Positions 44,952-55,012 of a stretch of DNA of 64,000 bases are shown one piece after another. The DNA comes from Gemmobacter sp. 24YEA27 (GTDB lineage Bacteria > Pseudomonadota > Alphaproteobacteria > Rhodobacterales > Rhodobacteraceae), in the NCBI RefSeq assembly GCF_030052995.1, contig NZ_JASJPW010000003.1:124001-188000 (forward strand). Reading direction: 5' to 3'. How positions within the stretch are numbered: the first letter of the stretch is position 1; each line of letters begins with the position of its first letter. The position numbers and the translations under genes were made by a program. Under the pieces are notes generated by a model. It ran no database searches and had not been told where the DNA came from. It saw only the letters and a list, made by a program, of their open reading frames with translations.

Positions 44952-45815
44952 ATGGCCAGGATCACTACAGAATCCGTCGAAGACCGCAGCGGGATTCTTG
45001 AAGAAGAGGATCATATGCGCGGAATGGAGCGGATCGGGATGGAGGTCATCTCGATCAGCAGGCCTTTCGCCTCGGTCGCACGGGTCACCGGCCGGATCGC
45101 ACCGGCAGATCCCACGCCCTGGATGCCGCCGAACCAAGCCGTGCGCATTGCGGTCGGGGAGCCCGAGGGGCAGCGTCCGGTGGTGCGCGTCTACACGATC
45201 CGCGCCTTCGATCCTCTGCGCAGCGAGGTCGAGATTGATTTCGTGATCCATGAGGATGACAGCCCGGCGATGCGCTGGCTGAAATCCGCGCGTCCTGGCA
45301 CAGTGCTGCCGATGATCGGGCCGCGCCAGCATTTCATCCCGCTGCCCTCGGGTGACAGACGGGCGGCGATCTTTGCCGATGAAACCGCGATCCCGGCGGT
45401 CTATGCGATCCTGATGGCCTGGCCTGCCGGGCTGAAAGGCTCTGCCTGGATCGAGACCCCGGACCGTGCCGCTTTTGACGAATTGCCGCGCCCTGATGGG
45501 GTCGATCTGCATCTTATCCTGCGCCCGGCGGGGGTTGCCGCGGGATCAGCACAGAGCTTGCTTCAGGCGGCGAAGGCCCTGCCCGATCCGCATAGCTGGA
45601 CGGTCTGGGCTGCAGGCGAGCGCGTCGAGATGCGCGATCTGCGCAATCATCTGCTGAAGGCCGGCGTGGCGCGCACCGATCTCCAGGTGCTTGGCTACTG
45701 GAAAAAGGGGATGAGCAGCTCGGATCTCGACCGGGCGCGGCTTGCCGAATATGAGGCGCTGCGCGCCCGGGGGCTCACCCTGGAAACACTTGGCGATATC
45801 GATCTGCCGGTCTGA
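44952..45815 (+). CDS. Siderophore-interacting protein (SIP/ViuB-like flavin reductase)
   Basis: A 287-residue cytoplasmic ferric-siderophore reductase. The FAD-binding domain covers about residues 30-145 (VVRVYTIRAFDPLRSEVEID, FVIHEDDSPAMRWLKSARPG) and the SIP domain the rest (IFADETAIPAVYAILMAWPA, SWTVWAAGERVEMRDLRNHL, QVLGYWKKGM). It reduces Fe3+ in imported siderophore with FAD and NAD(P)H or ferredoxin. GAGGA supports the start at 44952; an internal Met at 45015 is another option. fepB follows after 20 bases. Confidence 0.88.
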   Translation: MARITTESVEDRSGILEEEDHMRGMERIGMEVISISRPFASVARVTGRIAPADPTPWMPPNQAVRIAVGEPEGQRPVVRVYTIRAFDPLRSEVEIDFVIHEDDSPAMRWLKSARPGTVLPMIGPRQHFIPLPSGDRRAAIFADETAIPAVYAILMAWPAGLKGSAWIETPDRAAFDELPRPDGVDLHLILRPAGVAAGSAQSLLQAAKALPDPHSWTVWAAGERVEMRDLRNHLLKAGVARTDLQVLGYWKKGMSSSDLDRARLAEYEALRARGLTLETLGDIDLPV

Positions 45816-45835
45816 GAATGACAAGAGGTATCCGC

Positions 45836-46774
45836 ATGTTGCGCCTTTCGCTGGCCGTTTTTGCCCTGATCACCCCTCTGGCGGCCAAGGCCGAAGAAGG
45901 CTGGCCGCGCAGGGTGACCGATACGCTTGGCGAGGTCGTGATCGCAGCAAAGCCGGTCAATATCGCCTCGACCGCACCCAGCCTGACCGGGATCCTGCTG
46001 GCAATCGACGCGCCGGTGAAATCGACATCAATGGCGATGATCGGGCCACTGACCGATGAAAAGGGCTTCTTTCTGCAATGGGCGAAGACGGCGGATGAAC
46101 GCGGCGTCGCGCAGCTTTACGGCAATCTGACCTTTGATATCGAATCGCTGATCCTGGCCGATCCGGATCTGGTTGTGGCCTCTTCGACCGGCGGCGATGC
46201 GATCCTGCCCTATGTCCCGGCCTTGCGCGCACAGGGTATGACGGTGGTCGTACTGGACTATTCCTCGGGGTCCTGGGAAGACCTTGCCCGCCAGCTTGGC
46301 CGTGCCACCGGGCATGAAGCGGGCGCCGAGGCGGTGATCCGGGATTTCGACGCGCGGGCCGCCGATCTGGCGGCACGGCTTACGATCCCGCCGGGGGATG
46401 TGTCGCTGGTATCCTATAATTTCAGCGGCACTTACGCGGTGTCAAAACCGACCAGCGCCCAGGCAAAGCTGCTCTCGGTCCTTGGCTTCACGGTGACGGG
46501 TCTGCCGGAGGCGATGGCGGGCAATGTCACCCGCGCCTCGGATTTCGATTTCATTTCGCATGAAAACCTTGGCGCGGCGATCACCGGCGAGGGGGTCTTT
46601 CTTCTGAACGGCACCGAAGAAAGCGTGGCGGCGTTTATGGCCGATCCGGTTCTGGCCAATCTGCCGGCGGTGAAATCCGGGCAGGTCTGGCCGCTGGGGC
46701 CGACCTCGTTCCGCGTCGATTACTATTCCGGCCGCGATATTCTGGAGACCATAGGGCGTTATTTCGCCAGATGA
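45836..46774 (+). CDS. fepB: Ferric siderophore periplasmic binding protein, FepB-like
   Basis: A 312-residue type III periplasmic binding protein with a signal peptide (cleavage near AKA). The segments PVNIASTAPSLTGILLAIDA, ADPDLVVASSTGGDAILPYV and LPAVKSGQVWPLGPTSFRVD track FepB of the enterobactin system closely, so the ligand is probably a catecholate siderophore. AGAGG lies before the Met at 45836; the Met at 45818 is possible. It overlaps fepD by ATGA. Confidence 0.88.
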   Translation: MLRLSLAVFALITPLAAKAEEGWPRRVTDTLGEVVIAAKPVNIASTAPSLTGILLAIDAPVKSTSMAMIGPLTDEKGFFLQWAKTADERGVAQLYGNLTFDIESLILADPDLVVASSTGGDAILPYVPALRAQGMTVVVLDYSSGSWEDLARQLGRATGHEAGAEAVIRDFDARAADLAARLTIPPGDVSLVSYNFSGTYAVSKPTSAQAKLLSVLGFTVTGLPEAMAGNVTRASDFDFISHENLGAAITGEGVFLLNGTEESVAAFMADPVLANLPAVKSGQVWPLGPTSFRVDYYSGRDILETIGRYFAR

Positions 46775-47782
46775 CGGGAAATGGCGGCAGGAGGAGCGCA
46801 GGGATCTGGCTGGCCGGGTTGCCGGTGCTTTTTTTGCTGTCGCTTGCCAGCCTCGCCATCGGTTCGCGCGCGGTGCCGTTGTCTGAACTCTGGCGCGCCC
46901 TGACCGCCTTTGATCCTGGCAATGACCTGCATCTTGTGCTGCGCGAATTGCGGCTGCCCCGCACCGCGCTGGCGCTTGGCGCCGGTGCCGCGCTTGGCCT
47001 TGCCGGGGCGGTTATGCAGGCGGTGACGCGCAACCCTTGGCCGAGCCGGGGCTTCTGGGTGTGAATTCCGGGGCGGCAATGGCGGTGGTCCTGGGGGCAT
47101 CGGCTTTTGGCCTGACGCAGATCACGCAATATGTCTGGTTCGGCTTTGTCGGCGCCGGGCTGGCGGGGGTTGCGGTTTTTATCCTTGGCCGCGCACATGG
47201 GTCGGGCACCGATCCGGTGCGTCTTGTGCTGGCGGGCGCCGGGCTCTCGGTGCTTCTGGGGGCGGCGACCGGCTTTGTGATCCTGAATTCCGGGCTGGAT
47301 GTGCTGGATATCTTCCGCAACTGGGGCTCGGGCACGCTGGAGGGGCGTGGCATGGCGGTCGCCCTGGTGATGTGGGCGGCCCTGGTGCTGGGCGGCGGGC
47401 TGGCGCTGGCGCTGGCGCGCGATCTGAATGCCCTGTCGATGGGGGTCGAGATCGGCCGCGCGCTCGGGTTGCGGCCCGGGCCGGTCTGGGCGCTGTCCTG
47501 CCTGTCGGTGATGATCCTGGCCGGGGCGGCAACCGCAAGCGCCGGGCCGATTGCCTTTATCGGGCTGGTCGCGCCGCATCTGGCGCGGGCCGTGAGCGGG
47601 CCGGACAATCGCAGCCTCCTGCCGCTTTCCGCGATTATCGGGGCGGGCATCCTGACCGCAGCTGATATCCTCGGCCGTATCGTGGCCCCCCGGCCGAGCT
47701 GGCAGCGGGCATCGTCGCGGCGATCCTTGGCGGGCCGTTCTTCATCCATGTTGCGCGGCGTTTCCGGCTGGTGCGGCTGTGA
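46771..47782 (+). CDS. fepD: Ferric siderophore ABC permease, FepD type, two frameshifts
   Basis: A FecCD-family permease of about 337 residues. The first part (VLRELRLPRTALALGAGAAL, LAGAVMQAVTRNP) breaks near 47035, where one missing C hides LAEPGLLGVNSGAAMAVVLG. The middle runs on through SAGPIAFIGLVAPHLARAVS. A second missing C near 47694 hides the end (PAELAAGIVAAILGGPFFIH, stop at 47780-47782). The start overlaps fepB and the restored stop overlaps the fepG GTG, so the operon structure is intact. Confidence 0.82.
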
Positions 47783-48819
47783 GAGCCGGAGGTCAGCGCG
47801 TCTTGCGGATCGGCGGGATCAGCCTGTTATGGCGGCCCCGCGCCATGCTGGTCTGCGGGCTGCTGATCGCCCTCGGCCTGCTGCTGGGCCTGTTCCTGCT
47901 GGCCAGTGGCACCATGCGGCTGACGCCTGCCGGAGCGCTGGCGGGTCTGACCGGTCAGGCCGAAACCGATGTGATCAACCGCCTCGTCTTGCGCATCCGG
48001 CTGCCGAGGCTGCTGACCGCCGCGATGGTCGGGGCGGCGCTTGGCATGTCCGGCGCGGTGTTTCAGTCGATCTCACGCAATGCGCTCGGATCGCCGGATG
48101 TGATCGGTTTCACCACCGGCGCGGCAAGCGGCGCAATCGCGCAGATCATCCTGTTCAATGCCGGGCCGGTGCAGACCGCGCTGGCGGCGGTCGCATCTGG
48201 GGTGATGACGGCGCTGGTCGTCCTCTGGCTGGCGCGTGGCCGGAAAGGCGGGCGGGAAGGGGGCGGCGGCTACCGGCTGATCCTTGTCGGTATCGGCATG
48301 GGCGCGCTGATGTCCGGGCTGAACACGCTGTTGATGGTGATGGGCGATCTGGAACGTGCGATGTCAGCGCAGATCTGGCTGGCCGGATCACTGGCTGCGC
48401 GCGACTGGACCCATGTCGCAACCGCCTTTGCCGGGCTGGTCCTCTTCGCGCCGCTGGTTTTGTGGAATGCGCGGCGGCTTCTGGTGATGTCGATAGGCGA
48501 TGATCTCGCGCGCCAGCTCGGGCTGGATCCGGCGCGGACACGGCTGGTTCTGGTGCTGGCCTCGGTCGGGCTGGCATCCGTTGCGACGGCCTGTACCGGG
48601 CCGATTGCCTTTGTCGCGCTGGCCGGGCCGCAACTTGCGCGCTGGCTGACCCGTTCGCCCGATGTGCCGGTGGTTTCGGGAGCAATTGCCGGGGCCCTCC
48701 TGCTGCTGAGCGCGGATCTCGTCAGCCAGAATGCGCCTTTCGGCCTCGCGATGCCGATCGGCCTGACCACTGGGCTGCTGGGCGGGCTCTATCTGATCCT
48801 TGTCTCGCGCCGCCTCTAG
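47779..48819 (+). CDS. fepG: Ferric siderophore ABC permease, FepG type
   Basis: A 346-residue FecCD-family permease with about nine to ten helices. Family motifs: LRIRLPRLLTAAMVGAALGM, SGAVFQSISRNALGSPDVIG, CTGPIAFVALAGPQLARWLT. It starts with GTG overlapping the fepD stop and reads through without a break. With FepD it forms the membrane channel energised by FepC. No outer-membrane receptor lies directly in this operon; the receptors at 33-43 kb are candidates. Confidence 0.9.
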   Translation: MRAGGQRVLRIGGISLLWRPRAMLVCGLLIALGLLLGLFLLASGTMRLTPAGALAGLTGQAETDVINRLVLRIRLPRLLTAAMVGAALGMSGAVFQSISRNALGSPDVIGFTTGAASGAIAQIILFNAGPVQTALAAVASGVMTALVVLWLARGRKGGREGGGGYRLILVGIGMGALMSGLNTLLMVMGDLERAMSAQIWLAGSLAARDWTHVATAFAGLVLFAPLVLWNARRLLVMSIGDDLARQLGLDPARTRLVLVLASVGLASVATACTGPIAFVALAGPQLARWLTRSPDVPVVSGAIAGALLLLSADLVSQNAPFGLAMPIGLTTGLLGGLYLILVSRRL

Positions 48820-49130
48820 GCGCTGTTGCAGCATCGGTTCCTGCGTGAGGAAAGTGCGCCTCGCCTGTCATCACAGCTAAGGCAGCGCGGCACTTTGCCG
48901 GACTGGCAGCCACCGGCATCCACATGATCCCCGGCGTCATCAGACCCAAAAAACGGTCATGCGGCGCAGATCCTGGTTGTCGTGGCACAAGGATGTGTCC
49001 ATTTCAGCCGCATTGATAACCGGATCAGAGCGGACAGGGCCAGTATTGCGGCATCCCGCGCCTTGCGCGCCGCATCCGTCTTGCATCAAACTGCGATCAG
49101 CGGCCGGACCGCCCTGATCCCTGGCCTGGA
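48820..49130. other. Intergenic region (311 bp) after fepG
   Basis: I see no gene, strong hairpin with a T tract, or repeat here. Termination of the iron operon and the promoter of the nuclease pair must lie in it, but neither is evident by eye. Confidence 0.3.
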
Positions 49131-50260
49131 ATGCGCATGACCTATACCTTTCTTCACACCTCCGATCTGCATCTGGGCCGGCCTTTTGGCGGTTATCCCG
49201 AAGACATTCGCGGCCGCCTGCGCGAGGCGCGCCATACGGTCATTTCCCGTCTCGCCCGTGCGGCCCGCGACACTGGCGCGCGCGATGTGCTGCTGGCGGG
49301 TGACACATTCGATGCCGAGACCCCTTCGCCCGAGACTTTGCGCCACGCGCTGCGAGCCATGGCGGTCGAGGGCGATCTGCGCTGGTTCCTGATGCCCGGT
49401 AACCATGACAGTCTCGCGGCGACCGAGCTCTGGCGCCGGATCCTTGCCGATGCGCCGGCCAATCTGACGGTTCTCGACCGGCCCGGCGCGCTGGAACTTG
49501 CCACCGGTGTCTGGCTTTTGCCGGCGCCCCCATCACAGCGCCGCCCGGGGCGCGATCTGACCGAAGCAATGTCGGCACCAACCCCTGAGGGCGCGATCCG
49601 CATCGGCCTGGGCCATGGCGCGATCATGGATTTCACCGATGGCGAGGGCAGCCCGGGGATCATCCCGCCGGATCGGGCGCGGCTCTCGGGTCTTGATTAC
49701 CTGGGCCTTGGCGATTGGCATGGGCGGATGCAGATCGGCCCCGCGACCTGGTATTCCGGCACACCCGAGGCGGATGGGTTCAAACATGCCACAGCGCCGG
49801 GTGCGCTTGTGATCAGCCTTGATGCAAGCGGCGCACCGGCCAGGGTGGAAATCACCCCGACCGGTCAGTTCCACTGGCTGCGGCCAGAGCTCGATCTGCT
49901 GCCGGGCGAGGATATTGCGGGCCATCTTGCCGGGCTTCTGCCCGGTGAAAACAAACGCCGTGACAGTCTCTTGCGGATCGAGGCCAGCGGCCGTCTGACC
50001 CTGGCAGAACGCGCCGGCCTTGAGGCCGCGCTGGCCGCGCTCGCCCCGGATTTCGGCTGGTTCGAGGCCGATCTTTCCCGCCTTGGCACGGATGTACAGC
50101 CGGATGATCTCGACCTGATCGACCGGGGCGGCGCGTTGCGCCGGGCCGCAGAAGGCTTGCTTGGCGAGGCCGGTGACCGGCGCTGGCCCAGGCCGACCGT
50201 CAGCTGGCCGAAATGGCGCTGTCCCGGCTTTATGCCCTGGTGCAGGAGGTCGAGGCATGA
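49131..50260 (+). CDS. DNA-repair exonuclease-type metallophosphoesterase (SbcD/YhaO-like), one frameshift
   Basis: A phosphoesterase of about 376 residues. Motifs of the Mre11/SbcD/YhaO group are complete: HTSDLHLGRP, LLAGDTFD, MPGNHDS, GLGHG and GLGDWHG. Near 50172 one or two missing bases break the frame; the restored C-terminus reads ALAQADRQLAEMALSRLYAL and stops at 50258-50260, overlapping the ATPase start by ATGA. Together with the SbcC/YhaN-like ATPase it should form a DNA-end-processing complex. The Met at 49137 is an alternative start. Confidence 0.85.
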
Positions 50261-52908
50261 AGATCCGCGCGCTGGAGCTGACCAATCTGCGCCGTTTCGG
50301 GGCAAAACGTGCCCGGATCGACGGGATCGGCGACGGTGTCTCGGTGCTGTCGCAGCCCAATGAATTCGGCAAATCGACCTTTTTCGACGCGCTGCATGCG
50401 CTGTTCTTCCAGCCGCACCGGTCAGCGCGCGCGCCGGTAAAGTCGCTGCAACCCCATTCGGGCGGTGCCCCCGAGGTCGCGGTCGAGCTTGACCTGCCCG
50501 AGGGCCGGTTCCGGCTGGAGAAACGCTGGCTCTCGCGCCCGACGGCGCGGGTGCTGGACGCTTCTGGCCGCCTGATCGCGCAGGAGGACGAGGCCGAGGC
50601 CTGGATTGACCGGCTGACAGGCCAGGGGCTGGCCGGGCCATCGGGGCTTTTATGGGTGCGCCAGGGTCTCCTTGGGATGGAACCGGAAGGCGCCGGTGCC
50701 GCCGATAAATCGGACCGCGAAAAGGCACTGACGGCGCGGCGAGATCTTTTGTCCTCGGTCGCGGGCGAGATCGAAGTGATGACCGGCGGGCGGCGCATGG
50801 ACCAGGTTCTGGCGCGCGTGAACGAGGCGCTTGCAAAGCTTGCGACCAATACACTGCGCCCGAGATCGGGCGGGGAATGGGCGCGCGCCACTGATGAGGC
50901 AGAGGCGCTGGCCCAGGGCCGCGCGGCGCTTGAGATCAAGGTGGCCCGACTTTCCTCAGAACTGGCAAACCGCGCGGCGATCACCCGCGATCTGACCCGG
51001 CTGGCCGACCCCGATCAGGCAGCGCGCGATGAGGCCGCCTTTGATCAGGCGGGCCAGGCATTGCGCGCGGCCGAAACCCATGCCGAACAGACCCGCAAGG
51101 CCGAAAGCGACCTGCGACTGGCGCAGCTGACCGCCGGGCAGGGCGCGGAAACGATTCGGCGGCTCGAAGATCTGAAACTTCGGCTGGGCCAGGCGCTGGC
51201 CGCGCAGGCGAAGACCTCGGAAGAGCTGGCGAGAACCGAGGCCCTGACCAGCGAGGCCGCAGCCCTTGATACGACAACGGCCCGCGAACAGGCCGCCGCC
51301 GCGGGGGCGGTGCAGGCGCTTGCCGCGCGGCTGGATCTTGCGCAACGGGCCGGGCTGGCGCTGGCTGCGCGCGACCGGATGGCAGGTCTTGCCGCAAGGC
51401 TGGAACGCGCCGACCGCCAGCGCGCGGCGCTTGATGAATATCTCGCGGCCCGCAGCCCTTTGAAGGTCACGCGCGACCTGCTGGATCAGGCGGAAAAAGC
51501 CCAGGGCGATCGCGACCGCCTGGCACTTCAGGACGAGGCGCGCCTAGTTGCGGTCACCTTCACCTATTCGGGCGCGGCGCGTGTCATGGCCGAAGGTCAG
51601 CCCATTGGCGCGGAAGGGCTGAAGCTCAGGGGCAGCACCGCGCTGGATCTGCCCGGTATCGGCCGGATGGTGATCGACCCGGGCCTGATCGCAGCAGGCG
51701 ATATCGGGGCAAAGCTGCAACAGGCGCAGGACCGGCTGGCCACGGCGCTGATGGCCTGCGGCGCGGCGGATCTGGCGGCTGCGCGGCACGCCTTTGCCGA
51801 GGCCGGGCGCCTTGATGCGGCCATATCCCAGGCGAAGGCGCTGCTCGCAGAGCTGGCGCCCGAGGGGATTGACGCCCTGCGCGCGGCACTGGCGGTGGCC
51901 CGCAGCGAAGCGGGTGATTTGCCGGGCGCGGCACCGGATGCGGCATCGGCGGACGGCATTGCCGGCCTGCAAAACCAGCTCCGCAGTGCCAGAGAGACCG
52001 AGGAGCGGGCGCAGGTGCACAGGCGCGAGGCCGAAGCCCGCCATGCCCGCCTGCGCGAGGCGCGCGCGGCATCGCGTGCGGCGGATCTGGCCGCCGGGCA
52101 GGTGCTGGACGCGATACGGGCAGAGGCCGGTGACCCGGTCGATCTCGCCGCGCGGCTTTTGCACCTCGCCCAGGCCCAGGCCGGGCTTGCCGGGGCCGAA
52201 GCCGAGGCCGCCCGGACCCTTGCCCGGCTGACCAGCAACGCTCCCGATCTCGAGACCGCCCGGGCGACTGTCACCCGTCTTGCTTCGGTGATCGAGGGCC
52301 GGCGCCGCGACCGGGCGCGGCTGGAAAGCGATCTTGCGGGGGTAAGTGGCTCTATCGGGGCGCTGGCCGATGAGGGGATCGAGGAAGCGCTTGGCGATCT
52401 GCGGGGCCGCGAAGCGACAGCGCTGGCCCGCGCGGCCCGTTATGAACGCGAAGTGAAGGCGCTTGCCCGGTTGCGGATGGCGCTCGAAGCGGCCAGACGC
52501 GAGGCGCGCGAAGCCTATCTCGACCCGGTCCTGCGCGAACTTGACCCGCTGCTGTCGATCCTGCATCCGGGGGCGTCGCTCAGGATAGACGATACCAGCC
52601 TCCTGCCGGTGGCGCTGATGCGCGACGGCCAGGATGAAGAGATCGAGATCCTGTCCGGTGGTACCAGAGAGCAACTGGCGGTGCTGACACGGCTGGCCTT
52701 CGCGCGGCTCTTTGCCCGCTCGGGCAGATCGGTGCCGGTGATCCTCGATGACGCCCTGGTCCATAGTGATGATGACCGGATCGAAGCGATGTTCACCGCC
52801 CTGCACCGGGTGGCGCAGGATCAGCAGATCATCGTCCTGACCTGCCGACAGCGCGCCTTTGCCCCCCTGGGGGGAGAGCGGCTGCATGCGCAGATCAGCC
52901 CGGTTTAA
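50257..52908 (+). CDS. SbcC/YhaN-like AAA ATPase
   Basis: An 883-residue SMC-like ATPase. The Walker A is QPNEFGKSTFFDALHAL (about residues 33-49). The middle (about 210-800) is Ala/Arg/Glu-rich and predicted coiled coil, interrupted by a short beta-rich hinge-like part (AVTFTYSGAARVMAEGQPIG). The C-terminal half of the ATPase has the signature LSGGTREQLAVL and Walker B VPVILDDALVHSDD. No CXXC zinc hook is evident, which favours YhaN (COG4717) over true SbcC. It overlaps the nuclease gene by ATGA, so the two are coupled. Confidence 0.87.
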   Translation: MKIRALELTNLRRFGAKRARIDGIGDGVSVLSQPNEFGKSTFFDALHALFFQPHRSARAPVKSLQPHSGGAPEVAVELDLPEGRFRLEKRWLSRPTARVLDASGRLIAQEDEAEAWIDRLTGQGLAGPSGLLWVRQGLLGMEPEGAGAADKSDREKALTARRDLLSSVAGEIEVMTGGRRMDQVLARVNEALAKLATNTLRPRSGGEWARATDEAEALAQGRAALEIKVARLSSELANRAAITRDLTRLADPDQAARDEAAFDQAGQALRAAETHAEQTRKAESDLRLAQLTAGQGAETIRRLEDLKLRLGQALAAQAKTSEELARTEALTSEAAALDTTTAREQAAAAGAVQALAARLDLAQRAGLALAARDRMAGLAARLERADRQRAALDEYLAARSPLKVTRDLLDQAEKAQGDRDRLALQDEARLVAVTFTYSGAARVMAEGQPIGAEGLKLRGSTALDLPGIGRMVIDPGLIAAGDIGAKLQQAQDRLATALMACGAADLAAARHAFAEAGRLDAAISQAKALLAELAPEGIDALRAALAVARSEAGDLPGAAPDAASADGIAGLQNQLRSARETEERAQVHRREAEARHARLREARAASRAADLAAGQVLDAIRAEAGDPVDLAARLLHLAQAQAGLAGAEAEAARTLARLTSNAPDLETARATVTRLASVIEGRRRDRARLESDLAGVSGSIGALADEGIEEALGDLRGREATALARAARYEREVKALARLRMALEAARREAREAYLDPVLRELDPLLSILHPGASLRIDDTSLLPVALMRDGQDEEIEILSGGTREQLAVLTRLAFARLFARSGRSVPVILDDALVHSDDDRIEAMFTALHRVAQDQQIIVLTCRQRAFAPLGGERLHAQISPV

Positions 52909-53104
52909 GGCGCGGTTTTGCGCCGGGACCTATGCGCTGCTGTCTCCGGCAGATCCGGGCTGACAGGCGGTTTCGGAGGCCCTGCGCGACGTGGCGCAAA
53001 CGGTCCGGAACAGCCGGGGACCAGGCCTGTGGCGGTGCTGAAAAAACCCAGGAAACCCGGCCATCCGGCGCCGGTGAGGCGGCGCCGGACGACACTGATG
53101 ATCC

Positions 53105-54070
53105 TCAGACCTTAAGGCCCAGCCTGTCGGCGATGGTCCCGAGCAGGCCTTTGCGGAAGACGAGGATGCAGGCCATGAAAACCAGCCCCTGCATGATGGT
53201 GACCCAGGCCCCGAAAGCGGCCAGCTCGTTTTGCATCCAGATTACCAGCAGCGCCCCGACCAGCGGTCCGAAGAAAGTGGCCATGCCACCGATCATCACC
53301 ATCAGCACCACCTCGCCCGACATGCCCCAATAGACGTCGGTGAGGCTCGCCAGCTGAAAGGAAATCGCCTTCAGTCCGCCCGCCAGCCCGGCGAAACCCG
53401 CGGCCAGAACGAAAACTGCCCATTTGTAGCGATCAACCCGGTAGCCCAGCGAGATCGCACGCGGTTCATTGTCGCGGATCGCCCGCAGGACCTGACCAAA
53501 AGGCGACCAGGTGATACGGTAGAGGGCCAGCACCGCGACGAAGAACACGACCGCGACAAGGGCATAAAGCGCCATATCGCTTTGCAGCGAGAAGAGGCCG
53601 AACAACGCCCCGCGCGGCACATTCTGGATGCCATCCTCGCCACCGGTAAACGGAGCCTGGAGCGAGAAGAAATAGATCATCTGGGCGAAGGCGAGTGTCA
53701 CCATGGCAAAATAGATGCCCTGGCGGCGGACGCAAAGCGCGCCAAACACTGCCCCGGTCACAGCGGCTACCAGCACCGCAAAGCCAAGCGCGAGCTCGGG
53801 GGTGAAGCCCCAGACTTTCGCAGCATGGGCCGCAGCATAGGAGGACAGGCCGAAATAGGCGGCATGCCCGAACGAGAGCAGCCCCAGATTGCCCAGCATC
53901 AGGTTGAGCGACAGGGCAAACAGCCCGAAGCAGAGGACTTTGATCACCAGCAAAGGATAGGCCAGGAAGGGCGCCACAGCGACGATCACCAGCAAAAGCA
54001 GGAAAAGATTGCGATGGCTTGCGCTCATGCCAGGCAGGCCGGCGGCGGTGATCTCGGGTTGCGTGGTCAT
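53105..54070 (-). CDS. livM: ABC transporter permease, LivM family
   Basis: A 321-residue inner-membrane permease with about ten helices. LivM landmarks: ALSLNLMLGNLGLLSFGHAA, QGIYFAMVTLAFAQMIYFFS, LRAIRDNEPRAISLGYRVDR and MVMIGGMATFFGPLVGALLV. AGGAG lies eight bases before the ATG at 54070. It is the last gene of the leftward transport operon livK-livG-livF-livH-livM. This second importer of the window is intact, unlike the one at 985-4340. Confidence 0.92.
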   Translation of the reverse strand: MTTQPEITAAGLPGMSASHRNLFLLLLVIVAVAPFLAYPLLVIKVLCFGLFALSLNLMLGNLGLLSFGHAAYFGLSSYAAAHAAKVWGFTPELALGFAVLVAAVTGAVFGALCVRRQGIYFAMVTLAFAQMIYFFSLQAPFTGGEDGIQNVPRGALFGLFSLQSDMALYALVAVVFFVAVLALYRITWSPFGQVLRAIRDNEPRAISLGYRVDRYKWAVFVLAAGFAGLAGGLKAISFQLASLTDVYWGMSGEVVLMVMIGGMATFFGPLVGALLVIWMQNELAAFGAWVTIMQGLVFMACILVFRKGLLGTIADRLGLKV

Positions 54071-54118
54071 GTGCAATGCTCCTGCGGTCTGAAGGGCCTT
54101 GGTTTCTGACGGGCCATC

Positions 54119-55003
54119 TCAGGCCTGCTTGCCGAACAGCCCGGCGGGGCGGATCAGAAGGACGATTGCCATGATGACGAAGATCACCGTCGTCGAGGCC
54201 TGTGGCCAGAAGACCTTGGTTACCCCTTCTACCAGCCCGAGCATAAAGCCGGTCAGGATCGCGCCCGAGATCGACCCCATGCCGCCGATCACCACCACCG
54301 CAAACACCACGATGATCAGGTCAGACCCCATCATCGGATTGACCGAATAGATCGGCGCGGCCAGGACTCCGGCAAAGCCGGCAAGGGCGACACCAAAACC
54401 GTAAGTCAGGGTGATCAGCAAAGGCACATTGATGCCGAAAGCCTCGGTCAGTGCCGGCTTTTCGGTTGCCGCCCGCAGCCAGGAGCCGAGCCTCGTCTTC
54501 TCGATCACCAGCCAGGTCACCAGACAGACCGCCACCGAGGCGAGGATCACGAAGGCGCGCGAGGCCGGCAGAAACATGAAGCCGAGATTATAGCCGCCCT
54601 GCAAAGCCGCGGGCATCGAATAGGGCAGGCCCGTCGCGCCATATTGATTGCGAAACAGCCCGACAATCACCAGCCCCATGCCGAAGGTCAGGATCATGCC
54701 ATAGAGATGGTCGAGATCATAAATCCGGCGCAGGATCAGCCGTTCGATCACACAGCCCAGCAGACCGATGGTCAGCGGCACCACAAGCAGCGCCAGCCAG
54801 TAATTCATCGCAAAGTGATCCAGCATCAGCAATGCGCCAAAGGCCCCCATCATGTAAAAGGCGCCATGGGCGAAATTTACGATGTTCAGCAGGCCAAAGA
54901 TGATCGCAAGCCCAAGGCTGAGGATCGCGTAAAATGCACCATTGATCAGACCCAGCAGGATCTGGGTCGACAGCAGCTGCAGTGGTATTCCGAATATAAG
55001 CAT
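54119..55003 (-). CDS. livH: ABC transporter permease, LivH family
   Basis: A 294-residue permease: GLINGAFYAILSLGLAIIFG, LLNIVNFAHGAFYMMGAFGA, and the C-terminal VVIGGMGSISGAILTGFMLG. About eight helices. It partners LivM downstream (48 bases away) and the ATPases upstream (nine bases). The substrate is inferred to be the acid activated by the CoA ligase of the same cluster, not necessarily an amino acid. Confidence 0.92.
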   Translation of the reverse strand: MLIFGIPLQLLSTQILLGLINGAFYAILSLGLAIIFGLLNIVNFAHGAFYMMGAFGALLMLDHFAMNYWLALLVVPLTIGLLGCVIERLILRRIYDLDHLYGMILTFGMGLVIVGLFRNQYGATGLPYSMPAALQGGYNLGFMFLPASRAFVILASVAVCLVTWLVIEKTRLGSWLRAATEKPALTEAFGINVPLLITLTYGFGVALAGFAGVLAAPIYSVNPMMGSDLIIVVFAVVVIGGMGSISGAILTGFMLGLVEGVTKVFWPQASTTVIFVIMAIVLLIRPAGLFGKQA

Positions 55004-55012
55004 ATTTGCGCC

